Source: CAKSHC01 sp045595395
Lineage (GTDB): Bacteria; Bacillota; Clostridia; Oscillospirales; UMGS1783
NCBI GenBank assembly: GCA_045595395.1
Contig: JAZOAH010000002.1
Coordinates: forward strand, 1 to 64,000
Direction: 5' to 3'
DNA length: 64,000 nucleotides
Shown here: positions 1 to 8,322 of the stretch, piece after piece
Position numbering within the stretch: the first letter of the stretch is position 1
Layout: each line of letters opens with the position of its first letter
Program-made: the position numbers and the translations under genes
Notes under the pieces: generated by a model
Told to the model about the DNA's origin: nothing
Seen by the model: only the letters and a program-made list of their open reading frames with translations
Databases searched by the model: none

Positions 1-829
1 CCTTGTGCTCCTTCATCAGATATTCACGCAGTCTGGGGATGGGATCCTTCTTTTTCCATTCCTCAACTTCTTCACGAGTACGATACGGAGTCGGGTCACC
101 AACCCAGTGGCCGAGATGACGGTAGGTCTTGGTTTCAATCAGGATTGGACCGGAACCGGCACGGACATCCTTAACGGCCTTTTCAAACACTTCTGCGAGA
201 GCGACAACGTCGTTACCGACAACAGTGATGCCGGGGATGTTATAAGAAGCGCCGCGAACAGAAATATCTTTGACAGAGGTGCTCTGCCAAGAAGGAACAG
301 AAATGCCGTAGAGGTTGTTTTCTACTACGAAGATAACCGGCAATTTCCAGATAGCCGCCAAGTTAAGGGCTTCGTGGAAGGTGCCTTCATTGGTGGCCGA
401 ATCGCCACTCCAGCAAACAACGACGCGATCTTGGTTTTGCATTTTAACACCGAGGGCGGCACCGGTTGCAATCGGATAACCGCCGCCTACGATGGCATTT
501 GCGCCAAGATTGCCCTTGGAAAAATCGGCAATATGCATCGAACCGCTACGCCCCTGGCAATAGCCGTCCTGCTTGCCCATCAGTTCGCACAGAGCATACT
601 TGGGATCGGCACCCTTGGCTATGCAGTGGCCGTGGCCGCGGTGGGTGGATGTAATATAGTCGTCATCGGTGATAAAGTTGGCCATTGTAGCGGGAGCAGC
701 TTCTTCGCCGATGCAAAGATGTACGGAGCCACGCAGAACGTTGGTCTCAAAGAATTCGACAGCCTTATACTCAAACGCACGTATACGATGCATCATGAGT
801 AAGGTATCAAGATACTGTTTTTTCGTCAT
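1..829 (-). CDS. Thiamine-diphosphate dehydrogenase E1 component, alpha subunit (AcoA/PdhA-like), partial
   Basis: Alpha subunit of a 2-oxoacid or acetoin dehydrogenase E1. With a beta subunit it would decarboxylate the substrate on thiamine diphosphate and pass the acyl group to E2. The frame reads from ATG at 829 off the left edge, giving about 276 residues, so only the C-terminal end is missing. The THRGHGH segment, a GRSGSMH segment and the ThDP/Mg motif GDSATNEGTFHEA followed by VVENN are visible. A GAGG ribosome-binding site lies 7 bases before the ATG. It follows the SucD-like gene by 14 bases, so it is co-transcribed with it. The beta subunit, E2 and E3 would lie outside the window. 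Whether the substrate is pyruvate, acetoin or another 2-oxoacid cannot be read from this fragment. Confidence 0.88.
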   Translation of the reverse strand, partial: MTKKQYLDTLLMMHRIRAFEYKAVEFFETNVLRGSVHLCIGEEAAPATMANFITDDDYITSTHRGHGHCIAKGADPKYALCELMGKQDGYCQGRSGSMHIADFSKGNLGANAIVGGGYPIATGAALGVKMQNQDRVVVCWSGDSATNEGTFHEALNLAAIWKLPVIFVVENNLYGISVPSWQSTSVKDISVRGASYNIPGITVVGNDVVALAEVFEKAVKDVRAGSGPILIETKTYRHLGHWVGDPTPYRTREEVEEWKKKDPIPRLREYLMKEHK

Positions 830-843
830 AATTGTACCTCTTT

Positions 844-1725
844 TTATTTATTTTCAGCCATAACCTGTTTAACAATATCAACAATATGAGTGGTAGTTTC
901 AGCGATGTGAACACCGGCGGCACGCAGTACCTTTTCCTTGTTCTCAGCGCTACCCGTACCGTCAGCCGAAACAATAGCACCGGCATGACCCATGCTTCTG
1001 CCCTTTGGGGCATTTTTGCCTGCAATCAATGCGATAACAGGCTTGGTCATGTGGTTCTTGATATACTCAGCAGCCAGTTCCTCTTCATTGCCGCCGATCT
1101 CACCGATCATAATGACACACTTGGTCTCAGGATCGGCCTCAAACTGCGGCAAAACATCAACAAAGGTAGAACCGGGGATCATGTCGCCGCCGACACCGAC
1201 ACAGGTGCTCTGACCAATGCCGGCCTGTGTGAGCATCAGTACGGTCTCATAGCAGTTGGTAGCACTACGGGACATCAGCCCTACATTACCGGGCAGGAAC
1301 AGTCTGTGCGCCATAAAGCCAGCCTTGGACTTACCGGGAGAGATAACGCCGAAGGAGTTAGGACCTACGACCTTAACACCGGCACGCCGAGCCTTGTGAT
1401 AGACTTCCATCATGTCATGCACGGGTACATGTTCAGCAATCGTGATGATGGTGGGGACCTTGGCTTCAATAGCCTCTAACAGACCGGCCTTGGTAAATTT
1501 AGCGGGAACAAACAGAACCGTTGCATTAGCATCGGTAGCATCCATGGCTTCCTGAACGGTATTGAAAACAGGAACACCGAGGACCTCCTGACCTCCCTTT
1601 CCGGGTGTTACACCGGCAACAACCTTTGTGCCGTACTGGAGCATCTGCTCACAGTGAAAGGTGCCTTCACGGCCGGTAATGCCCTGAATGATCAGTCTGG
1701 TATTTTCATCAATCAAAATGCTCAC
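844..1725 (-). CDS. ADP/GDP-forming acyl-CoA ligase, alpha subunit (SucD-like, divergent)
   Basis: A 293-residue SucD-fold subunit that binds CoA and carries the phosphohistidine of nucleotide-forming acyl-CoA ligases. The N-terminal CoA-binding Rossmann motif (IIQGITGREG) and the active-site loop around SMGHAGAIV are intact. Two loops near the active site differ from succinyl-CoA synthetase: GPNCPG reads GPNSFG, and SRSGTLTYE reads SRSATNCYE. This suggests an acyl acid other than succinate; that is inference. The start is GTG, overlapping the stop of the beta-subunit gene as GTGA, which implies translational coupling. A GGAGAGAG sequence precedes it. Alternatives include a malate-, sulfoacetate- or acetate-CoA ligase. 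Confidence 0.88.
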   Translation of the reverse strand: MSILIDENTRLIIQGITGREGTFHCEQMLQYGTKVVAGVTPGKGGQEVLGVPVFNTVQEAMDATDANATVLFVPAKFTKAGLLEAIEAKVPTIITIAEHVPVHDMMEVYHKARRAGVKVVGPNSFGVISPGKSKAGFMAHRLFLPGNVGLMSRSATNCYETVLMLTQAGIGQSTCVGVGGDMIPGSTFVDVLPQFEADPETKCVIMIGEIGGNEEELAAEYIKNHMTKPVIALIAGKNAPKGRSMGHAGAIVSADGTGSAENKEKVLRAAGVHIAETTTHIVDIVKQVMAENK

Positions 1726-2879
1726 AGCTGCTCTCTCCTTTCAACCAGTGCGTCAACACCCTGGATCAGACCATCAGCGTAAACGACATTGGGAATATTG
1801 CTCAGGATCTCCAGACCCTTGTCTTTGTTAGTGCCTTCAAAGCGAACGACGATCAACTTATCAATGCCGAACTCTTCTTTGGCCAGGCGGATGCCCTCGG
1901 CTACCTCATCGCAGCGGGTGATGCCGCCGAAGATATTCATAAATAGGCCCTTGATCTTGGGATTGCTCAGCAGCAGATGCACAGCCAGTTTAATCCGGTC
2001 ATGAGTCGGGCCGCCGCCCAAGTCCATACCGACACCAACCTTCATGCCCTTATCGGCGATGCGGTCCATGCAGCTCATGAGCATGCCGGAACCGTTGGAA
2101 GCAACGGCTATAGTGCCCTCATCATCGATCGGGATGTAGAGCATCTTGATGTCACGAGCTTCTTTGATGTAGTGCAACTCGTCCTTGGCCATTTCTTCCT
2201 TGAATGCAGCAACCTCGGGTTGACGGTAAACGGCGCTGTCATCCACAGAAACCTTGCCGTCCAACGCAATGATATTACCCGATTTGTCAACAACAATGGG
2301 GTTGATCTCGGCAAGCATGCAATCGCCCTTCATGAAGAAATCATACAGTTTAACGAGAGCTTCTTCAAACTGCTTGGCCGTATCACCCGAAAGACCGGCC
2401 TTGGTAGCCAGATCAGCCGTGATCTCGGCATTAATGCCGTCAACAGGATTAACGGGCACCTTGAAGATCATCTCAGGATTGGTGCGGGAAGTCTCTTCAA
2501 TGTCCATACCGCCACAGGGAGAAAAGATGATCAGCGGGCATTTGGTCAGACGATCCAGCATGATGGACAGATACATTTCGGTAGCCACTTCGGCCATTTC
2601 AACTGCCATCAGCTTTTTAACAATGTGCCCACGGATATCCATGCCCAAGATCTGGCCGGCTACCTGGCGTAGTTCATTGACATCCTTGGCAACCTTGATA
2701 CCGCCGGCTTTGCCACGGCCGCCGATCTGAACCTGAGCCTTGCAGACGAGAGGAAATTCAATACCGCTGCCGTCGAGGGCTGAAACCAGTCCATCGACAG
2801 TATCAGAGGTAACACCTTTTTTTACAGGCAGGCCGGCTGCTTCGAACAGCTCTCTTGCCTTATATTCCATTAAATCCAT
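1722..2879 (-). CDS. ADP/GDP-forming acyl-CoA ligase, beta subunit (SucC-like, divergent)
   Basis: A 385-residue beta subunit with an N-terminal ATP-grasp domain (MEYKARELF, then QIGGRGKAGG) and the C-terminal ligase domain (NIFGGITRCD). With the SucD-like subunit it would interconvert acid + CoA + NTP and acyl-CoA + NDP + phosphate. The stretch that reads NGAGLAMATMD and then FLDVGGGA in ordinary SucC is altered here to NGSGMLMSCMD and GMDLGGGPT. The change matches the loop changes in the partner subunit. The gene begins 7 bases after the aldehyde dehydrogenase; an alternative ATG lies three codons further in. No other citric acid cycle gene is nearby, so a role outside the cycle is likely. 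Confidence 0.88.
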   Translation of the reverse strand: MDLMEYKARELFEAAGLPVKKGVTSDTVDGLVSALDGSGIEFPLVCKAQVQIGGRGKAGGIKVAKDVNELRQVAGQILGMDIRGHIVKKLMAVEMAEVATEMYLSIMLDRLTKCPLIIFSPCGGMDIEETSRTNPEMIFKVPVNPVDGINAEITADLATKAGLSGDTAKQFEEALVKLYDFFMKGDCMLAEINPIVVDKSGNIIALDGKVSVDDSAVYRQPEVAAFKEEMAKDELHYIKEARDIKMLYIPIDDEGTIAVASNGSGMLMSCMDRIADKGMKVGVGMDLGGGPTHDRIKLAVHLLLSNPKIKGLFMNIFGGITRCDEVAEGIRLAKEEFGIDKLIVVRFEGTNKDKGLEILSNIPNVVYADGLIQGVDALVERREQL

Positions 2880-2886
2880 AATCTAA

Positions 2887-4251
2887 TTAACCCCACACTT
2901 CTTCATCGGTAGGAACAGCCTTGTTGGGCAGGTTCTCAGCGATACGGATGTAGTTGATCAGATGCTTAAAACCAAAGTTTTCGGAGATGCTGTTGTTACC
3001 CCAAGAGCAGCAACCAAGAGTCGTGGTCGGAGTCAGGGAGTTGGTGAAAGCGCCGCCGTTCATGGTGGAGCAGATCTGATTCACGAGCACACGAGCGACC
3101 TCGATGGTCTCGCCGGCATATTCCAGATGCTCTCTGTTGTTGGAATGGATGGAAACGCTGTGTCCCTTGCCTTCTACATCCAGATTGGCACGAGCAATCC
3201 CAACAGCCTCTTCGAAGGTGTTATATTTGTATGTAGAGATTACGGGGCACATTTTCTCCTTGGAGAACAGGTCGTCCTTACCATAGCCGTCAGCCTCAAC
3301 CAAGATAACAGGCGTGCCTTCGGGTACATTCAGGCCGGCAGCTGCTGCAATCTTCTGTACCGACTGGCCAACCAGATCTTTGTTCATGATGCCGCCCGGG
3401 AACAGAGCCTCACGCAAGGCAGCCTTTTCGGCAGCATCGGTAATGAGAACGGCACCATTCTTCTTGAACTCAGCCATAATGGCATCGTACTGATCGGCGT
3501 GCGCGATCACAGTCTGCTCGCCGGAGCAGATAATGCCGTTGTCAAACTTACGACCGGCAATGATCTTGGGAACGCACTCGGTGATATCAGCATCGGTGTC
3601 GATGATGCACTGCACATTACCAGGGCCAACGCCGTAGGCAGGCTTACCGGAACTATAAGCCGACTTAACCATGCCGGCACCGCCGGTAGCAACGACGACA
3701 TCCACACCCTTCATCAGCTCAGACGAAGCCTCGATCGAGGGCTCTTCAATGGTCTGAATGATGTTGGCGGGAGCACCAAGCTTAGCCAGCGCTTCGTTCA
3801 TGGCATCGATAACAACTTTGTTGCATTTCTTGGTGCGCGGATGGGGCGCAACAATAATGGTGTTACGGCCCTTGATGGCAAACATGGCGTTGCACATCGG
3901 GGTAACAATGGGGTTGGTGCAGGGAGTAATGGCGCCGACAACACCAACAGGACGAGCAACGACCGTAATACCCGTCTCGGGATTGCGCTCGACAACACCA
4001 ACAGAAGGCACGCCCTTCAGGCTGTTCCAAATAATTTTGGATTTACCCTTGTTCTTGGCGATCTTGTCTTCATACACGCCCATACGGCTTTCTTCGGCAG
4101 CCATCTTAGCATAGGGCTCAGCATTGTCATAGACGACTTTGCCGATCGCTCTTACATAAGAATCGATCTGCTCTTGATTGCATTTTTCCAACTCTTTCTG
4201 GGCTTTTCTCGCATTAGCAATGAGAATAGCAATTTGTTCTTTCGCATCCAT
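2887..4251 (-). CDS. CoA-acylating aldehyde dehydrogenase (succinate-/sulfoacetaldehyde-type)
   Basis: A 454-residue NAD(P)-dependent enzyme that would interconvert an acyl-CoA and its aldehyde. It belongs to the short acylating aldehyde dehydrogenase group that includes the Clostridium kluyveri succinate-semialdehyde dehydrogenase and acylating sulfoacetaldehyde dehydrogenases. The segments VTPMCNAMFAIKGRNTIIVAPH, VATGGAGMVKSAYSSGKPA (cofactor site), NGIICSGEQ (catalytic Cys) and the C-terminal SISENFGFKHLIN are recognisable. The ATG at 4251 is preferred because a GGAGG lies 7 bases upstream; an in-frame TTG at 4266 overlaps that site. It sits directly before the acyl-CoA ligase genes, so both probably share an acyl-CoA. 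The true substrate is not resolved. Confidence 0.88.
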   Translation of the reverse strand: MDAKEQIAILIANARKAQKELEKCNQEQIDSYVRAIGKVVYDNAEPYAKMAAEESRMGVYEDKIAKNKGKSKIIWNSLKGVPSVGVVERNPETGITVVARPVGVVGAITPCTNPIVTPMCNAMFAIKGRNTIIVAPHPRTKKCNKVVIDAMNEALAKLGAPANIIQTIEEPSIEASSELMKGVDVVVATGGAGMVKSAYSSGKPAYGVGPGNVQCIIDTDADITECVPKIIAGRKFDNGIICSGEQTVIAHADQYDAIMAEFKKNGAVLITDAAEKAALREALFPGGIMNKDLVGQSVQKIAAAAGLNVPEGTPVILVEADGYGKDDLFSKEKMCPVISTYKYNTFEEAVGIARANLDVEGKGHSVSIHSNNREHLEYAGETIEVARVLVNQICSTMNGGAFTNSLTPTTTLGCCSWGNNSISENFGFKHLINYIRIAENLPNKAVPTDEEVWG

Positions 4252-4303
4252 TGTAAGAACCTCCAAAATATAATAAATTTAATAAAAAACAAACAAGTTT
4301 GGG

Positions 4304-5476
4304 TTACAGTCTGGCCACGCCGCTGTTGCGTGCTGCTTGCGCTACTGCCTGCGCAACCGTGTCAGCTACGCGAGAATCAAACGGTGCAGGAATAATATAG
4401 TCAGGGGACAATTCATCATCCGACACCAGACCGGCAATAGCATGCGCTGCGGCAATTTTCATCTCATCATTGATATCCTTAGCTCGAACAGCAAAGGTGC
4501 CCTTGAATATACCAGGGAAAGCCAAGACGTTGTTGATCTGATTGGCGAAATCACTGCGTCCGGTTCCGATGACCTTAGCACCTGCCGATTTCGCCAGATC
4601 TGGCATGATCTCCGGTGTAGGATTGGCGCAGGCAAAGATGATAGGATCACGATTCATGGAACGCACCATATCTTCGCTCACGATGCCGGGAGCCGAAACA
4701 CCGAGAAACAGGTCAGCACCAGCCATAGCCTCTTTCAGACCACCTTTGATCATGCGGGGATTGGTCAACGGAGCAAAACGCTGCAACTCGGAATTCAATC
4801 CCTCTTTTCCGTCATAGACGATACCCTTAGAGTTAAGAATGATTAGATCCTTAACGCCAAGCGAAAGTAGCAATCGGGAACAGGCAATCCCGGCGGCACC
4901 GGCGCCGTTGACAACGACGCGAATTTCATCCGCCCTCTTCCCTACCAGTTTGAGTGCATTGATGGTGGCGGCCACAGTTACAACTGCTGTACCATGCTGA
5001 TCATCATGAAAGATGGGAATATCGCAAATTTCTTTGAGTTTGCGTTCAATTTCAAAGCAGCGTGGGGCAGAAATATCTTCCAAATTGATGCCGCCGAAAC
5101 TGCCGGCCAGCAATGAAACCGTCTTAACGATATCCTCAACATCCTTGCTACGCACGCATAAAGGAATCGCATCAACACCACCAAAGGCTTTAAACAGAAC
5201 ACACTTTCCTTCCATAACCGGCATGCCGGCTTCCGGACCAATGTCGCCGAGACCCAATACGGCTGAGCCATCCGTCACAACGGCAACAAGATTGCCGCGA
5301 CCGGTATATTCATAGGATAAATCAACATCCTTCTGTATCTCAAGACATGGGGCAGCGACACCGGGGGTGTAGGCAACAGAGAGATCATCGGCTGTAGCAA
5401 CCGGTGCTTTGCTCTCAATAGAAAGTTTTCCTTTCCATTGCTTGTGTTTTATAAGTGCTTGTTCAGAATAATTCAT
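4304..5476 (-). CDS. NAD(P)-dependent malic enzyme
   Basis: Oxidative decarboxylation of malate to pyruvate and CO2 with NAD or NADP reduction. The 390-residue length matches the short bacterial form without a phosphotransacetylase extension. The N-terminal VAYTPGVAAPC contains the family's catalytic Tyr. MEGKCVLFKAFGG carries the catalytic Lys, the metal-binding stretch runs INLEDISAPRCFEIE to FHDDQHGT, and the dinucleotide fold begins VVVNGAGAAG. It lies between the FadR-type regulator (20 bases) and the aldehyde dehydrogenase (about 50 bases), in one orientation. It could feed pyruvate to the E1 enzyme at the end of the cluster, which is inference. Confidence 0.93.
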   Translation of the reverse strand: MNYSEQALIKHKQWKGKLSIESKAPVATADDLSVAYTPGVAAPCLEIQKDVDLSYEYTGRGNLVAVVTDGSAVLGLGDIGPEAGMPVMEGKCVLFKAFGGVDAIPLCVRSKDVEDIVKTVSLLAGSFGGINLEDISAPRCFEIERKLKEICDIPIFHDDQHGTAVVTVAATINALKLVGKRADEIRVVVNGAGAAGIACSRLLLSLGVKDLIILNSKGIVYDGKEGLNSELQRFAPLTNPRMIKGGLKEAMAGADLFLGVSAPGIVSEDMVRSMNRDPIIFACANPTPEIMPDLAKSAGAKVIGTGRSDFANQINNVLAFPGIFKGTFAVRAKDINDEMKIAAAHAIAGLVSDDELSPDYIIPAPFDSRVADTVAQAVAQAARNSGVARL

Positions 5477-5496
5477 ATATGCACTCTCCTCAAAAT

Positions 5497-6201
5497 TCAG
5501 TCAATAGACAGACTGTTTTTGTTTTTAATGCGGGCATAACTGACTTCAAGATGTTTTTTCATGAGGTCGCATGCCAATTCAGCATCCTTATTCTCAACAG
5601 CCATTAAGATCTGTCTATGACCGTCTAGGGTAACCGATTGATCAGGTACAGCTTGAAGCGAAGCCTTCATGGTATAATGCAACAAATCAGCAATAAGCGA
5701 CAAAATCTTTGTCATGGCGCTGTTATGGGCAGCGCTTGCCAAGGCAAAATGGAATGCGGTATCACCATTGATTCCCGAAAGACCTTCGGAAATTTCCTTT
5801 TCCATCTGGGCTACCGATTTCTTGATAAAAGCAATATCTTTATCCGTAGCTCGCTGTGCAGCAAGTTTAACCATTTCTGTCTCAAGTATCTTTCTGGTTT
5901 CGATAATCTCATCAATCAGACACTCATCAGACGAAAAATAGTTGGCAATAGGGTCCAATACATGCTCAAGAGTATATTCTTTTACAAAGGTACCGCCACC
6001 CACCTGCGATTCTACAAGTCCCATGATCTCAAGAGATCTAAGCGCTTCTCTGACAACAGTTCTGCTGACTCCAAGCTGACTTGCAATCTCACGTTCCGGC
6101 GGAAGTTTGGAACCGGGTTGATAGTCGCCGCGAAGGATGGAACGCGAAATTTGATCAATGACTTCGCTAGACAGCCGGTTCTTTTTTACAGGTTGTAACA
6201 T
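5497..6201 (-). CDS. FadR-subfamily GntR transcriptional regulator
   Basis: A 234-residue regulator with an N-terminal winged helix (residues about 8-75, GSKLPPEREIASQLGVSRT and VREALRSLE) and a C-terminal all-helical FCD ligand-binding domain. His residues in AFHFAL, DGHRQIL and MKKHLE fit the FCD metal site. This subfamily commonly senses small organic acids such as lactate, pyruvate or glycolate (PdhR, LldR, GlcC). The ATG at 6201 has GGGAGG just upstream. It is the first gene of the minus-strand metabolic cluster and shares a short intergenic region with the divergent gene at 6380, so control of both directions is plausible. The effector is unknown. Confidence 0.92.
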   Translation of the reverse strand: MLQPVKKNRLSSEVIDQISRSILRGDYQPGSKLPPEREIASQLGVSRTVVREALRSLEIMGLVESQVGGGTFVKEYTLEHVLDPIANYFSSDECLIDEIIETRKILETEMVKLAAQRATDKDIAFIKKSVAQMEKEISEGLSGINGDTAFHFALASAAHNSAMTKILSLIADLLHYTMKASLQAVPDQSVTLDGHRQILMAVENKDAELACDLMKKHLEVSYARIKNKNSLSID

Positions 6202-6233
6202 GGCCCCTCCCTATTTCATATTTACTCATTAAA

Positions 6234-6262
6234 ATTATATCAGTACAAGTTTTAGATTGCAA
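6234..6262 (-). promoter_or_regulatory. Sigma-70 type promoter for the FadR-led metabolic cluster
   Basis: On the minus strand, -35 TTGCAA (6257-6262) and a consensus -10 TATAAT (6234-6239) are separated by 17 bases, 33 bases upstream of the regulator start. Confidence 0.75.
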
Positions 6263-6319
6263 TATCTTTCCTTTGGGTTTTTCATAAACTTGTCGCAGGT
6301 CCAAACTTTTGAAAAATTG

Positions 6320-6348
6320 TTGCGATTTCTTGTAATTTACTGTAAAAT
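6320..6348 (+). promoter_or_regulatory. Sigma-70 type promoter for the divergent gene at 6380
   Basis: On the plus strand, -35 TTGCGA (6320-6325), a 17-base spacer and -10 TAAAAT (6343-6348) lie 31 bases upstream of the ATG. The -10 element is inside a perfect palindrome (6339-6353). Confidence 0.6.
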
Positions 6349-6353
6349 ACAGT
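6339..6353. promoter_or_regulatory. Candidate operator palindrome over the -10 element
   Basis: ACTGTA-AAA-TACAGT is a perfect 6+3+6 dyad covering the plus-strand -10 box, between two divergent genes, one of which encodes a GntR-type regulator. An operator function is inferred from position only; I found no second copy in the intergenic region. Confidence 0.4.
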
Positions 6354-6379
6354 CAAACTAATTATTCGAGAGGTTTATT

Positions 6380-7444
6380 ATGGATCAAGCATATAAAGAT
6401 AAGGTCATAATGATGATCTCACAATCAAGTAGTCCGGTCATTTTATTGGATGAAGAACTAAAGGTGCTGGCTTGCAGTTTGGCGTTCTACCGCTGTGTGA
6501 TTGGTTTCCGTGATGATATTCGGTCACTCTTCAATGCTAACGCAATCCAGCGGATTAAGCGCGCTCGAAAAGCCGGATCGCCGATGAAGATTAAGACCGA
6601 AACATCTCCTTTTATACTGTCAATGAGCATAAATTGGCTCCCGTCGGATACCGAAATACCCTACTTGTTTGGTATTGTCGAACGTAATCCGCTGCACGAC
6701 GCAAACAGAAGCTTAGTGCTCACCTATTCTTGTGTAGAGCGTTCAAAGCGTTCACTGGAATTTATCAACGGTCAACTGATGGCGCTCAAACAGAATCAAC
6801 CGGTCTCTCAGGAACTACTTGACAACATGATATACCATGCAAACATTTTAAACCGTAATCATAAGAATCTTCTTAATTGCGTGGATTTATTGACTGATGA
6901 TCTGGTTATGAAGAAAAAAGTTACTGACATAATACGAATTGTCCGGTTAAGTGTTGCTCACGCACAAGATAAAATTGCCGGTCGTAACATTAAAATTGTA
7001 ACAAGTTTTTCACAGGATGCTTGCCCGATCGAATGTGATCTTAAGCATTTTACCAGTGCTATTTGCGAATGCCTTTATTGTATCCTGTATTTTACACAGG
7101 ACAATCATCACATTCGAATCAAGGCTGACATTGAAAACGGACAATGTCATATCATTTTTGCAGATCCACTTTTCAAGATCCCGGATGTATATCTTGATCG
7201 AATATTTTTAGATGATGTTATGTTGCCGGATTCCAGCGATCATGCAGGGCTATATTTTGCCAATGCCATCATTCGAAAACATGGGGGTACAATGGAAATT
7301 GATAATTCCTTACCGATTGGCTATCAGATACAAGTTACTATGCCGATTCATCAATCGCAGAGATTAACCTTTGAGGATTATGATGACAGCTGCATAACAA
7401 CAGAGATTTTGCATTATGCAGAAATGGAACTATTCGACCTATAA
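6380..7444 (+). CDS. Orphan, degenerate histidine-kinase-like protein
   Basis: A 354-residue protein that I cannot assign to a named family. Residues about 1-105 look like a PAS-type sensory domain. Residues about 110-190 are helical with a possible H-box-like RNHKNLLN. Residues about 200-335 end in SDHAGLYFANAIIRKHGGTM, which resembles the end of a kinase ATP-binding domain. The usual N-box asparagine and the DxGxG and GxGLGL glycines are not present, so ATP binding is doubtful. No membrane segment and no partner response regulator is adjacent. GAGAGG precedes the ATG by 6 bases. It is divergent from the FadR-type regulator and may be a sensor for the same metabolites. A Spo0B-like or pseudokinase role is possible. 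Confidence 0.6.
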   Translation: MDQAYKDKVIMMISQSSSPVILLDEELKVLACSLAFYRCVIGFRDDIRSLFNANAIQRIKRARKAGSPMKIKTETSPFILSMSINWLPSDTEIPYLFGIVERNPLHDANRSLVLTYSCVERSKRSLEFINGQLMALKQNQPVSQELLDNMIYHANILNRNHKNLLNCVDLLTDDLVMKKKVTDIIRIVRLSVAHAQDKIAGRNIKIVTSFSQDACPIECDLKHFTSAICECLYCILYFTQDNHHIRIKADIENGQCHIIFADPLFKIPDVYLDRIFLDDVMLPDSSDHAGLYFANAIIRKHGGTMEIDNSLPIGYQIQVTMPIHQSQRLTFEDYDDSCITTEILHYAEMELFDL

Positions 7445-7477
7445 AAAGAACCTCCGGTCACACCGGAGGTTCTTTTT
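7443..7477. terminator. Bidirectional intrinsic terminator between convergent genes
   Basis: A perfect 16-base stem (7443-7458 with 7462-7477, 3-base loop) is flanked by A5 and T5 runs, so it can end transcription both ways. The stop codons of the plus-strand gene and of rnfB both fall inside it. Confidence 0.92.
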
Positions 7478-8309
7478 ATTTGCGAGTGTCACCTTCTTTG
7501 ATTTGGAACTCACCAAACCAAATCGTGCTTCTCGGACATTTTTCAAAACAGGTACCGCATTGGATGCAGCGATCATAGTCAATCTCAGCCAGACCATTCA
7601 CGACCTTAATGGCATCGGTCGGACAGTTGCGCTGGCAAATACCGCAGCCAATACAGCCGATCTGACAATAGGACCGCACCATTTTGCCATTATCACGAGA
7701 GGAGCACCCTACCCAATATTGACTTGAGAAAGGCACTAAATGAATGATGTGCTTGGGACAGGCGTTAACACAAAGACCACATCCGACACATTTTTCATAT
7801 TCAACAACGGCCACACCATTTTCAACTTTAATGGCTCCAAATGGGCAAATTTTTACGCAGGTTCCATAGCCCAAGCAGCCGTAGGGACATTCCTTATCGC
7901 CACCGCCGATGCGGGATACCGATACGCAGTCCATCAGTCCGTCATACTGAAATTTGTGCCGTGCCAGATCGTTTGTACCGGAGCACATGACCTGTGCACG
8001 CATTTTAATCGCACCTTCCGGCGCTTTTTGCCCCATGATTTCGCCGATGCTTTCGGTTGCTTCATTGGAAGCTGCCAAGCATTTATTTGTCGGAGCGTTT
8101 TCATTTACAATGGCTTCCGCATAGGCGGCACATCCGGCATAGCCGCATGCACCGCAGTTGGCGCCGGGTAATGCTGCTTTGATCTGCTCAATGCGTTTGT
8201 CCACTTTTACCTTAAAGGCCTTGCTGGCTACGCCAAGCAGTGCGCCGAACACAAGGCCGAAAAGACCAAGCGGGATCAATGCGCGAAGCACTTGTTCAAA
8301 AACTGACAT
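7476..8309 (-). CDS. rnfB: Rnf complex iron-sulfur subunit RnfB
   Basis: Electron-entry subunit of the ferredoxin:NAD+ oxidoreductase that couples electron flow to Na+ or H+ export. Its 277 residues comprise one N-terminal membrane anchor (about 8-28), the CGACGYAGC four-Fe-S domain common to RnfB-type proteins, and several ferredoxin-type CxxCxxCxxxC clusters (CVGCGLCVNACP, CIGCGICQRNCP, CIQCGTCFEKCP). It is the last gene of the rnfCDGEAB operon and ends in the bidirectional terminator. The cluster complement looks complete. Confidence 0.96.
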   Translation of the reverse strand: MSVFEQVLRALIPLGLFGLVFGALLGVASKAFKVKVDKRIEQIKAALPGANCGACGYAGCAAYAEAIVNENAPTNKCLAASNEATESIGEIMGQKAPEGAIKMRAQVMCSGTNDLARHKFQYDGLMDCVSVSRIGGGDKECPYGCLGYGTCVKICPFGAIKVENGVAVVEYEKCVGCGLCVNACPKHIIHLVPFSSQYWVGCSSRDNGKMVRSYCQIGCIGCGICQRNCPTDAIKVVNGLAEIDYDRCIQCGTCFEKCPRSTIWFGEFQIKEGDTRK

Positions 8310-8322
8310 AGTCTTTCCTCCC

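Noticed and set aside
5..802. 265-residue open frame on the plus strand at the left edge
   Set aside because: Antisense to the E1 alpha gene, whose motifs (GDSATNEGTFHEA, THRGHGH) are clear on the minus strand.
2962..4395. 477-residue open frame on the plus strand
   Set aside because: It lies opposite the aldehyde dehydrogenase and malic enzyme genes, has no ribosome-binding site and its translation shows no family motif; it is a mirror of the codon bias of the real genes.
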